Shown one piece after another: positions 1 through 10,453 of a DNA stretch of 64,000 nt. Made by a program: the position numbers and the translations under genes. Every line of letters starts with the position of its first letter. Position 1 is the stretch's first letter. The DNA comes from Cunninghamia lanceolata (taxonomy: Eukaryota; Streptophyta; Pinopsida; Cupressales; Cupressaceae): NCBI GenBank assembly GCA_027924645.1, contig BSBN01001017.1, forward strand, positions 7,466,501-7,530,500. The letters run 5' to 3'. The notes below the pieces were generated by a model. It was not told where the DNA came from. It made no database searches and was given only the letters and a program-made list of their open reading frames with translations.

Positions 1-301
1 AACAAAGATTGGAGGTGGGGAAGGATTGAAGGCAAGAGAGGATTATACCTAAAGAAAAATGAAGGTTATACTAACCCAATTAACTTTAGATAAATTTATT
101 TGATGTATATGCAAAGACCATAGTTGTTTTAGGACAAGAAATTAATTAAGCTGGGGGTGTGATGAGTCCCAAAATTATCATTATCATATAATATATCCCA
201 CATTTTGACTTGCATTTTGTATATAGGGTTCCCGTAAGTAGTTGGTCCCACATATAGGGGAAGTTGTGGACAAAGAAAAAATCTGACAAGAACAAGTACC
301 T
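1..301. other. Flank of copia element A, no gene seen
   Basis: AT-rich DNA to the left of the 5' LTR of element A. I see no coding similarity, RNA gene or terminal repeat. The last five bases (297-301, tacct) match the five bases after the 3' LTR (18145-18149, taccc) at four of five positions, so they are probably an aged target-site duplication. Confidence 0.6.
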
Positions 302-716
302 TGTTGGTATGTGGTGACTGATCATACAAGTACTGCACACTCGTCATGTATCCTCGCCGAGGTTCAAGGTCGGTTGTTAATTTTTGTTAACTGACAAAAG
401 AAAAAATGACATTGTAAAACCCTAATTCTAGAATCTTCCAAAAGGCTTGTTATAAGTGGTTGGGATGTATGTTGTGAGTGGGTTTTTGATATTGTATTGT
501 AGCATTTGCAGCAGTATTGAGTTGCAAGGATTGCTAGTTGTAATCAGTTTGATTTACTAGATAATAATATTGGACTCTGTATTGGTTCATGTAGCTTAGG
601 TTTGGGTGAACCACATTAAAACTTGTCTCTTGCTGTTATTATTTATGTGTATTTCCATTCTTCTATTTAATCTTTATTTACATTTAATTGATATCTTTTG
701 CATGCACTCCCTAACA
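302..716 (+). repeat. 5' LTR of element A
   Basis: Begins TG at 302 and ends CA at 716. It aligns along its length with 17620-18144. It is about 110 bp shorter than the 3' copy because it lacks the GC-rich segment present at about 17680-17790. A TATA-like TTATAAG lies near 450, which would put the transcription start in the middle of the LTR. That last point is inference. Confidence 0.9.
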
Positions 717-718
717 AG

Positions 719-730
719 TGCTATCAGAGT
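719..730 (+). other. Primer binding site of element A (initiator Met tRNA type, degraded)
   Basis: TGCTATCAGAGT begins two bases after the 5' LTR. The plant initiator-Met-tRNA primer site is TGGTATCAGAGC, so two positions have changed. Its position directly inside the LTR supports both the LTR end and the + orientation of the element. Confidence 0.8.
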
Positions 731-782
731 AGGTTGTGTTCAGTTATCATTTGTAGGAAGGTCTCACGGTTGAGTGGGAGCA

Positions 783-1657
783 GTGGCAGACGAGGGTAAA
801 TTAAAGGTAGATAAATTCAATGGGTAGAACTTTTAATTATGGAAGATGCAGATGGAGGATTATCTCTATGAGAAGGATTTATGGAGGCTCTTGGAAGGAA
901 TAGCCAAGAAACTGGAAGCAATGACTGATGAGGATTGGAATCTTCTAGATAGAAAGGCATTGGGAACCATTTGGTTGTGTCTGGAAACATCTATGGTGTT
1001 CAATATAATAGAAGTGATGACAACAAGTGAACTAATGAAGATTTGGCTAAATTGTATGAAAACCCCTTAGCCTCAAATAAGGTATTTCTCATGAAGCATT
1101 TGTTTAATATGAAAATGATTGAAGGTGGATCTGTGACAGATTGTTTAAATGAGTTTAATATGATTACCAGTTAGTTAACTTATATAAAAGTGAAATTTGA
1201 TGAAGAGGTGAGGGCTCTCTTGGTTTTATGTTCTTTGCTAGAAAGTTGGAATAGCTTGGTAATGGTTGTAAGTAACTCTGTCTCTAGTTCAAACACTTTG
1301 AAATTTGATGATGTTGTTGGTGTTATCCTTAGCGAGGAAATACAATAGAAAAGCTCAGGAGGGTCCACATCAGGTAGTGTTTTGAATGTAGAAAGTAAGG
1401 GTAGATCAAAGGAGAGAGGAAAAGGTTCTGGAGGTCATGGGAAGTCACGAGGAAAATCAAAGGACAAGAGTTCCCAATCCAGAGGACAGAAGGATTGTTG
1501 GTACTATCGGAAACCAGGTCATTTGAAGAAAGATTGTTGGTCTTGGAAGAATAAAGAAGGAGACAAAAAAGAAGGAAATAAGGAGGCAAATGTGGTAAGT
1601 AATAAATCTGAAGATGATGCTTTGATTCTTTCCCTAGATAATGCTGATGATTCATGA
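783..1657 (+). pseudogene. Copia gag (UBN2-type) of element A, broken
   Basis: Nucleocapsid precursor that would package element RNA. Reading from 783, where a GTG stands in place of the expected ATG, the frame gives the copia gag signatures DYLYEKDLW, then EAMTDEDWNLLDRKALG, and later EEVRAL. The family zinc knuckle lies near 1495-1540, but its second cysteine is replaced by tyrosine (C-W-Y-Y...H...C), so metal binding is probably lost. Stops near 825 and 834, a break around 1070, and TGA at 1655-1657 where the family has tryptophan show it is a pseudogene. Lysine- and glycine-rich sequence precedes the knuckle, as is normal for the nucleocapsid end. Confidence 0.88.
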
Positions 1658-1950
1658 GTTTTAGATTCAGGAGCCTCATTTCATGCTACGTCCCATAGAA
1701 GTTATTTTCTTGATTATGTCGAAAGGGATTTTGGGTTGGTTTATTTGGGAGATAACGAACCATGTCAGATTGTTGGAAAGGGAAGAATCAAGATTAAGTT
1801 GTAGAATGGGAATCATTGGCTACTACAAGAGGTAAGGCATGTTCCAACGCTGAGTAGGAATTTAATTTCAGCAGAGCAGCTAATTGATGAAGGCTGCATT
1901 GTTACATTTACTGATAAAAATTGGAAGGTTACAAGAGGTGCCTTAATAGT
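1658..1950 (+). pseudogene. Copia aspartic protease of element A, broken
   Basis: Protease that would cut the gag-pol polyprotein. Directly after the gag TGA the frame reads VLDSGASFHAT, which carries the copia protease active site DSGA. The later part has the family feature RHVPTLSRNLISAEQL. A TAG near 1802 (between KL and NG) interrupts it at a spot where glutamine would fit. It is continuous in frame with gag, as expected for a single copia polyprotein. Confidence 0.88.
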
Positions 1951-1960
1951 AGCAAAAGGT

Positions 1961-2363
1961 GTGAAAGTATGCACCTTATATCTTTATATAGGTCATACTG
2001 TTCCTTCTACTTTAGTTGTTGCAGAGAAAAATCAAACAAGTTTAGGAATAGTTGCTACAGGTTCGCAGGAAGAGACTGAAACCGTTGTTGTAGGTTCTAA
2101 GACAACATTGTGGCATAATAGACTTGGGCATATGAGTGAAAAAGGTATGAAGGTACTTCATTCTAAGAAAATTTTACCAGGTCTGAAATGTATTAATATG
2201 GATTTCTGTGAAATTTGTGTGTATGGAAAACAAAAGAGAGTTAATTTTCTCAAGGATGGGAAGTAAAAGAAAGATGAAAAGTTGGAGCTTGTGCATACAG
2301 ATGTATGGGGACCAACTGAGGTATCTTCTCTCAGTGGCTCTTGGTATTATGTTATATTAATAG
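1961..2363 (+). pseudogene. Copia pre-integrase zinc-binding domain and start of integrase core, element A, 5' part
   Basis: The frame shows the GAG-pre-integrase motif LWHNRLGHMSEKGMKVL followed by C-x2-C (FCEICVYGKQ), the H-H-C-C zinc-binding head of copia integrase. After a stop at about 2264 it continues LELVHTDVWGP, where the aspartate of HTDVWGP is the first residue of the catalytic D-D-E triad. The reading frame is then cut by element B after WYYVILI. The other half lies at 9756-10453. This interruption alone would abolish integration. Confidence 0.9.
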
Positions 2364-3452
2364 TGTTGATAACTGAGAGGGGGGGTGAATCAGTTATCCT
2401 AATTATTTCCCTTATTAGAGTTTCTTATTAATTGATGCAGCATTGAATCAAACACAAAAACATTACCATGAAATAAGAAACACATAACACAGTATTTTTG
2501 ACGTGGAAACCCTGTTAAGGGAGAAAACCACGGGGTGATTAACCCAAAATTATTCTCTGTTAGAAGAATAGGAAATTACAAAATGGCACTTGCCAATTAG
2601 GGCTCACTGCCTGAGCACACTGCTCACAAGAGGCCCACTACCTACAAGAAGACACACTGTCTACAAAGTGATAAGAATCACAGTCTTGAACTGATTGGAA
2701 GCATCTGCATATGCTGGAGTTCAGTTCCAGTTAGGCTCAGTACACTGATCTGCTGCACTTCATCTTTCCTCTGTTCTTTATTCTGCTATCTTTTCACATA
2801 TCAGATCTTTCTTGCTACTTCTGCTCTGTTCTGTACTTCTTCGCATATATCTTCACACCATCACACACTTCACAACTAAATCCATCCTCTATATATATCC
2901 GCACAAGTAATATCATCACCTTTCTAGTCGGCATCCGGAACAGTCTAGTTTCTTACAAACTCTTGTTCTGTCGGCTGAATCCTTCCTCACCAAGCAATGC
3001 GGATCAAGCATATACTTGTAGATATCATTAATCATGTCGACCAAACATGATTCATGCCTTCACAACCTCTATCATCAATAGTAACACATCCGGAAAGTAG
3101 TCTGATACTCTGTCAGTCAGTTCTTCCTCTGTTTTGACTGTGTCTCAGGAATCCGGTACTCAACTATTCATATCTTTTTCCTTGTCCATCACCGGAGACT
3201 AAATCCTTGGAATATACCACTCAAGGTAGTCCTCTTGTCTTCCCCAAATCTGCACTGCACCAAGACACTTCCTCTGAGAGATCCGGATCAATCTGTCGGA
3301 CCTTGCCACATGCTCTGTTCTTGTTCACCGGACCACAACAATCTTTATTCTGACTTCCGGTAGAGACACATTATGACTTGCGGATATGTGGGATGACCTT
3401 TGTTGCCATCAATGACAACAACCATGAATCCATATAGTGTCTCTTGCCAACA
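2364..3452 (-). repeat. 3' LTR of element B
   Basis: On the + strand it begins TGTTGATAACTGAG and ends TTGCCAACA, so the ends are short inverted repeats TGTTG/CAACA. It matches 8667-9755 at all but about 13 of 1089 positions. Several TCCGG/CCGGA sites are present. A TATATATA run near 2891 would be a TATA box on the minus strand. Confidence 0.95.
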
Positions 3453-3464
3453 ATCTCCCCCTTT
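3453..3464 (-). other. Polypurine tract of element B
   Basis: On the minus strand AAAGGGGGAGAT abuts the 3' LTR. This is the RNase H-resistant primer for plus-strand DNA synthesis in LTR elements and confirms that B runs right to left. Confidence 0.85.
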
Positions 3465-3684
3465 GGCATTGATGGCAACACTTAGTGAAAAATGACTAAG
3501 TGTTTTCACTATGCTCCCCCTTTGATGATGCTCTGTCTTTATATACAATTTCTAGAACTCCCCCTTAGTTGGATTCCTCATTTTTCACTGCTCCTCACTC
3601 CCCCTTTGACATCAATGGCAAAGGGTAGGGTCCGCACACCAAAATTTTCAAAAATTTTCTATACATAGCCGCATATTTACATAC

Positions 3685-6600
3685 TCACATATACTGAAGA
3701 ATGTCTGCAAAGGATGTCTGCAATTGGATCATTTCTGTAGCCCAACTTTGCTTCATTCTATCCAAAATTGAAATGTGACCACTCAACAAAAATGCAAAAG
3801 CTTCTGCCCGCTTGAGATCTGTCGGATCTTTTGTTTGGGCGGTGGTCTGAGCATCACTGATGGCCTCATGCATAGTTTCCAACTTAGGGATTATAATCCG
3901 TCTAAGTTCTCCCATCCGGTTAGTGATGTTCTTCCTTTCCTTCTCAAGATTCTTTATTTCATTCAAGACTGCAATAGTCTGACATTCTTGATTTATTATG
4001 GAGGAAGAGAGAGGATCAAAACTTTGAGATAAGCTTTGTAGCTTGTCCTGTTCCTCTTTTATTTTCTTATCAATTGCTGCTGTTGCCTTTGAACAGGATA
4101 TACAAAATTTGTAGATGTCACCGCCATCCTTAAGAGCATTCTCTAAGCTCTTTATTCCAATGCTCATAATCTTCCTATCTTTAGAGATTAATTCTAATAC
4201 TTCTGAAAATCTTTTATCCAAAAATTCCTTCCGGACCTTTTCTTCAGCTGATTTTTCTAGAGAATCAAAATGTGTATCAACACTGCTGACTAAGGTTTTT
4301 AGATTACCAGAAGAGGAGGCTGTCGGATCTATCTGGATTGATGGCATAATCTTTACAAGTACTCCGGAAGCAGCCTCTATCAACTCACAGTCTTCCATAT
4401 GAGACTTCAGGAGTTTTTCATTTGCCTTGGCATTTGCAAATGAAGCTATCTTCATTGTTTGTACCGGAGAGAGAGAGTCAAAGTCGAATGGGCCTTTTAG
4501 AAGCTCCGGTTCATCAATCTCTAAAGTTTCTTTGCTCAAAAATTGTTGAACAGTTTGTGCAGTGTCTCTTGCCGGAGACAGATGTTTCTTTTCTTCTGCA
4601 GTCTTGGAACTGTCAACCTCTTTGTCTTTCACCACTGCTTCCTTCTCCTGTAATTTCTCTTCTTCTTTGGATCCGGAGACTGTAGGGGAAACCGGAGGAG
4701 AGATGCTAGCTTGTTCATAGGCCACTTCTTCTGGAGCAGAGGGTTCCAAGTCCTCAGCTGTTTCTGTACCTAAGTCCTCTACAACAGGAAGATTGAACCT
4801 TTTGAAGGCCTTCCGGAGGATCTCTTCTGTCTCTTGGGCCACTTTGTCAGTCTCACCAAGCATGAGTTGATTCATCCTAGCTTTACTTCTGAACTCATCT
4901 TTGCAGTCCTTGAAGATTATGTTCATTGTCTTAAGATCAATTTGAGGATATAGCTGAATAGCTATCTGCTCCCAGATCTCAAGATCTTTTGCATGAGCAT
5001 TGTTCTTTCTTATTTCTAATTCCTTTTCTAGGCTTTTAGGAATAAGAGATATGATCTCAATGAAAGCCTTATTGTATATGTTTAGATATTTGACTGTGGC
5101 TTCCTGCAGAGTCTTTTGGTCAGCCTCACTGAAGTCATCATAAAATTCAGTCATTGGTTGAAGGTTTCCATCCACCGTGACCGACTTGATTACTCTCTCT
5201 AGAGACAGAGTGGGCTTTTCAACAGATACCTCCGCCATTTCATCCTTGTCTTGGCCTGTGGAGGGTTTACCGGATCCTTTCTTCTTCTGCTTCTTTATTT
5301 CTTTTACTCCCTCATCTGACTCTGTTTCCTCTTCATCCTTTTGGCTTTCATAAGCCCTTGTGGCTTTTGTCTTGGATCTTTTACCGGATGCCTGGACTTC
5401 CGGTTTTGAACTTTTGGTTGTGGGAGGTACAGATCTTTTTGATGATCTGGTCCGGGTGGGAGTTTCAACCGGAACACTTTCTTTACTTTTCTCTTCTTCC
5501 TCAGCCTTCCTCCTCTTTTCTCGGCTGGCATCAAGTGCCTCTTTTGAGATTCCTAGGCCTTGAGCAATATGCTCAACTTCTTTTCTTACCTTCCTCTTTA
5601 TCTCCGGTTCCCTGAGTTCTACATGTATTTTTACACTCAGTTCCTCAAAGGTTCCGAACCTTTCTGCCTTAGGATCTTTGGGCTGGCTTAGCATGTGTTG
5701 AACATGCAGCTCTACTATCTGTTCATCCACTTCATACCCCATGGGCATGATCCAAACAGTCCTTGGCTCTACTGCCTCCATTAGACACTGATCTGTTTCA
5801 ACCATGAAGCATACTGTGTCTTTGTACTTTTCTACAAGGGATTGGGGTATTCTTTCTCTTGCATGCATCATGCTTTGGAAGTTCTTGAAGTATCCCCATA
5901 GAGCTGTATTTCTTGCTTTGGCATCCCCAAGTTCATGCAAATAGTCTCTGATTTGGATGGCAACCGGTCTGTCATTTTGCCATACCCATCCACTAGATCC
6001 GGGAAGCTCATTCATGTAGTAAAAGAAGAGACAAAGGATCAGATTGCCATACTTGAAGGAGTTTTTCTTGTCCTTCTTGATCTTCTGCAGATTTTCAAAG
6101 AGTTGGTTCACAAGAAGCTCACACAAGTCATAGTCTGCATTCTCCTTTAACATTTGATAAGCTGTGTAGATTGCAGTTCCCGGTACTGAATTTTCCCTAC
6201 TGGAATGATAGATTTTGTAACCAATTATCATAGCTGCAAATTTGACATCCGGTTCAGTGATGTCATCAACTGTCATAGCTCTCTTGTCAAACTTGGATCC
6301 GGTTGCATCACTAACTGTCTGATTTTTGACAGACTTGAGAACAGGTAAACCACCGGATGAGTGCAGACCGGTTACAGCCCTAATTGCATCTTTGGTGATC
6401 TTGAAGGGCTGGTTCAACCATAGGAAGTTGTCATGTACTCTACTTAGTACATACTGGACCCATTCATCTTCTTCAAAACAGGGGAAATGAATGCACTGTG
6501 CAAAGTGTTTGTCCTGGATGGCTTTATACTGAGGTTTGATCTCAAAGGAGTCATCTATCAATTGTTTGTGATAGATATCCATCAGTTTTGATTCTCCAAA

Positions 6601-6768
6601 GTCTTCAAGATTCGCATGGATGTAAACCCTAATATCTTCCGTATGCAATACACCATGAGGAACACTAGAGAAGGCTCCTAGTGGATCTACCTCTAATGAT
6701 TTGTAAGGATGTTTCTTGAATGAGGGGCGAGGTCTATCAGAGATCTTAACTATATTTGGAGTAGCCAT
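3685..6768 (-). CDS. Element B ORF2: intact 1027-aa protein, function unknown
   Basis: An uninterrupted 1027-codon frame, the longest in the window. The start is the ATG at 6768 in a good context (GAATGGCT). Residues 1-400 look globular, with a hydrophobic stretch ILCLFFYYM near 244-252 and the motif PFKITKDAIRAVTGL near 121-135. Residues ~413-505 are a lysine/glutamate-rich low-complexity linker with basic clusters that could be nuclear localisation signals. The rest is rich in heptad-like Leu/Lys/Glu segments suggestive of coiled coil. I find no RT, RNase H, integrase, protease or zinc-knuckle motif. The N-terminal style recalls plant mobile-domain or transposon-associated proteins, but I do not assign a family. 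Its openness beside dead neighbours fits a recent insertion and perhaps selection on the protein. Confidence 0.82.
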   Translation of the reverse strand: MATPNIVKISDRPRPSFKKHPYKSLEVDPLGAFSSVPHGVLHTEDIRVYIHANLEDFGESKLMDIYHKQLIDDSFEIKPQYKAIQDKHFAQCIHFPCFEEDEWVQYVLSRVHDNFLWLNQPFKITKDAIRAVTGLHSSGGLPVLKSVKNQTVSDATGSKFDKRAMTVDDITEPDVKFAAMIIGYKIYHSSRENSVPGTAIYTAYQMLKENADYDLCELLVNQLFENLQKIKKDKKNSFKYGNLILCLFFYYMNELPGSSGWVWQNDRPVAIQIRDYLHELGDAKARNTALWGYFKNFQSMMHARERIPQSLVEKYKDTVCFMVETDQCLMEAVEPRTVWIMPMGYEVDEQIVELHVQHMLSQPKDPKAERFGTFEELSVKIHVELREPEIKRKVRKEVEHIAQGLGISKEALDASREKRRKAEEEEKSKESVPVETPTRTRSSKRSVPPTTKSSKPEVQASGKRSKTKATRAYESQKDEEETESDEGVKEIKKQKKKGSGKPSTGQDKDEMAEVSVEKPTLSLERVIKSVTVDGNLQPMTEFYDDFSEADQKTLQEATVKYLNIYNKAFIEIISLIPKSLEKELEIRKNNAHAKDLEIWEQIAIQLYPQIDLKTMNIIFKDCKDEFRSKARMNQLMLGETDKVAQETEEILRKAFKRFNLPVVEDLGTETAEDLEPSAPEEVAYEQASISPPVSPTVSGSKEEEKLQEKEAVVKDKEVDSSKTAEEKKHLSPARDTAQTVQQFLSKETLEIDEPELLKGPFDFDSLSPVQTMKIASFANAKANEKLLKSHMEDCELIEAASGVLVKIMPSIQIDPTASSSGNLKTLVSSVDTHFDSLEKSAEEKVRKEFLDKRFSEVLELISKDRKIMSIGIKSLENALKDGGDIYKFCISCSKATAAIDKKIKEEQDKLQSLSQSFDPLSSSIINQECQTIAVLNEIKNLEKERKNITNRMGELRRIIIPKLETMHEAISDAQTTAQTKDPTDLKRAEAFAFLLSGHISILDRMKQSWATEMIQLQTSFADILQYM

Positions 6769-7421
6769 TCTTCAAAGATTTGTAGTGAGGTAATGAAAAA
6801 CGGAGAATACCTTATGCGCCTTCGATTTGCACGGAGTGATTGGATTGATTTCTTTATGCAATGACTTCGGTAGGAGATCCTTGGTGTGCTTGATGAATCT
6901 TGTTGCAGAGCTCCACTATTCGCTTCTTCTTGAGTGCAGAATGAGCAAATGACTTTTGAGAAATCCCTTATATTGCTCCGCGAACCCTAATATCTGTCTG
7001 CAATAAATGCTTCACCTACATTATTCCGGTTTGCCTTGTCTGGATAGCTTGGAGTATCCCGGATTAGTCCTGATCTGCGAATATCATCCGGATCTTTCAA
7101 TCATGAATAAATCAAGGTAACATATTACAAGAACATCCCTAACATTTTGTCCAATCCGCAAAACAAGATAGTGCACTTCCGGATCTCTCCGGACCTTTTT
7201 GTAATCCTTTGTCATACCGGAGCATCTCCCTGATCAGGTCTTATTTGATCGATCACAGCTTCTTCATAACTCCATGCGGACCTCTGAAAACTTGACTGAA
7301 GCATCTCAAGACTCATATCTGCAAACCCTTTAATCCGCATCTTGTGCCACATCCGGCACCACTTGTTTGGCTGGGGGAACAGGATTTTCTTTGAGTCTCC
7401 CCCTGAGCCTGAGCTCACTTT
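6769..7421 (-). other. Spacer between ORF1 and ORF2 of element B
   Basis: 653 bp between the TAA of ORF1 and the ATG of ORF2. A short frame (7212-7418) continues past the ORF1 stop but resembles nothing I know. A purine-rich GGGGGAGACTC lies near 7395-7405, resembling a second polypurine tract. How ORF2 is expressed (spliced or separate transcript) cannot be read from the sequence. Confidence 0.5.
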
Positions 7422-8600
7422 TTAATTTCCAGAAGAAATATCAGCACCAGAGTCTGGTGCGGATCCAACCTCTACATTCTCTAAACTTTTCTTCACCCAA
7501 ATCTTGCTCATCTGATTCCTAACTTCATCCGCATTCATCTTTTGTTTACCCTTGTCTTGATTCTGATTATACACCGGACCTCTTTTGTCCTGATTCTTGT
7601 TTCTGCAGACTTTAGCATTATGACTGGACCTATTGCAGATTTGGCAAATAACATTTCTTTGCATATTTGACTGATATCCTCTTGATCTGCATTGATTAGC
7701 CATATGACCTACTCTATTGCATGTAAAGCATCTACCTTTGAATGATTTGTTTACTTGCATAATTTTGCATTCATGGGATTTGTGTCCATACCTTTTGCAG
7801 TTGAAGCACTGTCCGGAGAAGGATGAATTAATCTGATTCATTCTCATTCTGCACTGATTAGCTTTGTGACCAAAGTGGTTGCAGCTGTGGCAGTATCCAT
7901 TGAAGGATGGATATCTTTGAGCATTTGGCTGTCTTACCGGAGGTCTTCTAGGCCTGCTCCTTGGATTTTCTGATCCAAGATTCTTTTGACCGGATCCGGA
8001 GCTTTCTCCTTTCTCATATCCCAAACCATACTTGTCATCTGTCCTCTTTTGACTTCCAAGAAGAACTTCAAGTTGAGCAGAACTTATCTTGAATTTCTCT
8101 TTATATTCATTTGCTGTTTGAAGGTCTCTTTTGAGAGAGGCAATTTGATCCTCAAGTTTTTCTTCATTATCTTTGGCATCTTCAAGATCAGATTCAAGAT
8201 GTCTGATAATCCTGTCCATCTGGTGGCATTCTTCTGATTTTTCTTTAAGAGATTGTCTTAGATTGTCTTCAGCCTTTCTTTTTTCTTCAATCTCTTGAGT
8301 AAACTTTATAGTTCCTGATTCCATTTCATGTCTTAACATAATGACTTCTTTTGATAACTTTTCACATAACTTGGTTTGCTCAGTCAATTCTTCATTTGTA
8401 TTGCTTTCTTCACTTTGTCTTGCCAACTGTTGGAGCAGCTCCTTTCTCTTTTTCATAGAGAGGCTTAATTTGTCTTTTAATTCTCTCATGAATTCATCAG
8501 CCTATTTGAGTCTTTCCTTTAATTCATTGACTTCAGAATTTGACTGTTCAAGATCCTCAAGAGCAGTCTTGAGTTGCTCCCTTAAACCATATGCATCCAT
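7422..8600 (-). pseudogene. Element B ORF1: gag-like coiled-coil protein with four CCHC zinc knuckles, one in-frame stop
   Basis: RNA-binding, gag-derived protein. From an upstream ATG at 8600 the frame runs 32 codons to a single TAG (8502-8504), then continues; the longest open part starts at 8489 and has 355 residues. Residues ~1-145 of that part are a Lys/Glu/Leu-rich coiled coil ending in a GLGY sequence typical of some copia gags. Four perfect C-x2-C-x4-H-x4-C knuckles follow (Cys200, 228, 254 and 282 are the first cysteines), where one or two are usual. The N-terminal capsid-like UBN2 domain is absent. The last residues contain DSGA followed by a stop, perhaps a vestige of the protease active site. 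The TAG sits where CAG is plausible, so the damage is a single base. Confidence 0.82.
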
Positions 8601-8652
8601 TTGAACTCCCAGATCTTTCCTCAAGCTGTTAGGCTCTATTAGGAGGAACTTA

Positions 8653-8664
8653 GCTCTGATACCA
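8653..8664 (-). other. Primer binding site of element B
   Basis: On the minus strand TGGTATCAGAGC, a perfect initiator-Met-tRNA primer site, lies two bases inside the 5' LTR. Confidence 0.93.
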
Positions 8665-8666
8665 AT

Positions 8667-9755
8667 TGTTGATAACTGAGAGGGGGGGTGAATCAGTTAT
8701 CCTAATTATTTCCCTTATTGGAGTTTCTTATTAATTGATGCAGCATTGAATCAAACACAAAAACATTACCATGAAATAAGAAACACATAACACAGTATTT
8801 TTGACGTGGAAACCCTGTTAAGGGAGAAAACCACGGGGTGATTAACCCAAAATTATTCTCTGTTAGAAGAATAGGAAATTACAAAATGGCACTTGCCAAT
8901 TAGGGCTCACTACCCGAGCACACTGCTCACAAGAGGCCCACTGCCTACAAGAAGACACACTGTCTACAAAGTGATAAGAATCACAGTCTTGAACTGATTG
9001 GAAGCATCTGCATATGCTGGAGTTCAGTTCCGGTTAGGCTCAGTACACTGATCTGCTGCACTTCATCTTTCCTCTGTTCTTTATTCTGCTATCTTTTCAC
9101 ATATCGGATCTTTCTTGCTACTTCTGCTTTGTTCTGTACTTCTTCGCATATATCTTCACGCCATCACACACTTCACAACTAAATCCATCCTCTATATATA
9201 TCCGCACAAGTAATTTCATCACCTTTCTAGTCGGCATCCGGAACAGTCTAGTTTCTTACAAACTCTTGTTCTGTCGGCTGAATCCTTCCTCACCGAGCAA
9301 GGCGGATCAAGCATATACTTGTAGATATCATTAATCATGTCGGCCAAACATGATTCATGCCTTCACAACCTCTATCATCAATAGTAACACATCCGGAAAG
9401 TAGTCTGATACTCTGTCAGTCAGTTCTTCCTCTGTTTTGACTGTGTCTCAGGAATCCGGTACTCAACTATTCATATCTTTTTCCTTGTCCATCACCGGAG
9501 ACTAAATCCTTGGAATATACCACTCAAGGTAGTCCTCTTGTCTTCCCCAAATCCGCACTGCACCAAGACACTTCCTCTGAGAGATCCGGATCAATCTGTC
9601 GGACCTTGCCACATGCTCTGTTCTTGTTCACCGGACCACAACAATCTTTATTCTGACTTCCGGTAGAGACACATTATGACTTGCGGATATGTGGGATGAC
9701 CTTTGTTGCCATCAATGACAACAACCATGAATCCATATAGTGTCTCTTGCCAACA
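8667..9755 (-). repeat. 5' LTR of element B
   Basis: 1089 bp, the partner of 2364-3452. Same TG and CA ends. Transcription would run leftwards from here into ORF1. Confidence 0.95.
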
Positions 9756-10453
9756 AATAGATGATGCAACTAGGAAGGTTTGGATTTATTTCCTTAGGCA
9801 GAAATCTAATGTATTTGAAACATTTAAGAAATGGAGAAGCTTGGTTAAGAATGAGATAGATAAAAGATTAAAATGTCTCAGATCTGATAATGGTGGTGAG
9901 TATTGCAGCAAAGAATTTGAGGATTATTGTTCCTTTAATGGAATTTGTAGGCAGAAAATGGTTCCAGGTACTCCACAAGAGAATGGAGTGGCTGAGTGCA
10001 TGAATAGGACAATAATGGAGTGTGCAAGGACCATGAGATTTCATGTTGGGTTGTCTTTAAACATGTGGGTAGAGGCTGTCAACACTGCTATATATTTAAT
10101 TAACAAAGGTCCTTCAATTCCTTTAGGCTGTGGTATTCTAGAGGAAGCATGGAAAGGTAAGAAGGTGAGTTATTCTTTTCTCAAAACCTTTAGATGTGAA
10201 GCATTTGCACATGTAGATTCTAAACATAGAACCAAGATGGATGCAAAATTGAAAAAGTGTACCTTCATTAGATATGTTATTGATGAATTTGGTTACAGGC
10301 TTTGGGATTTTGAAAATCTAAAAATTGTGAGAAGCAGGGATGTTGCATTCAATGAGAATGTATTGTACAAAGATTAGTTGCAGCAACATGAGAAGAAAGA
10401 AAAGGATTATGTGGTGCTAGATGATACTCTAGATAATGATGTTCCAATGGTTC
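9756..10453 (+). pseudogene. Copia integrase core of element A, 3' part
   Basis: Resumes the integrase exactly at the duplicated aatag with DDATRKVWIYFLRQKS. The second catalytic aspartate is in RSDNGGEY and the glutamate in PQENGVAE, so all three D-D-E residues can be identified across the two parts. The C-terminal portion contains FGYRLWD and ends at a TAG (10375-10377). Linker codons up to NDVPMV lead to the H insertion. After H, at 15801, the same frame continues with the linker to RT. Confidence 0.9.

Larger units (their letters stand above)
2364..9755 (-). mobile_element. Element B: young RT-less LTR retrotransposon with two ORFs
   Basis: A 7392-bp insertion in the integrase of A, flanked by a perfect 5-bp duplication aatag (2359-2363 and 9756-9760). 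The two terminal repeats (2364-3452 and 8667-9755) are both exactly 1089 bp and I count 13 differences between them (about 1.2%, 11 transitions), so insertion was recent. A minus-strand primer binding site (8653-8664) and polypurine tract (3453-3464) set the orientation. The internal part codes for a zinc-knuckle protein and a 1027-aa protein. No reverse transcriptase, RNase H or integrase is present, so B must use enzymes from another element. Coiled-coil and LGY features of ORF1 suggest a copia origin. Confidence 0.93.

Noticed and set aside
3775..6150. Several + strand frames of 70-95 codons opposite ORF2 of element B
   Set aside because: They are shadows of the intact 1027-codon minus-strand frame, with no recognisable domain of their own.
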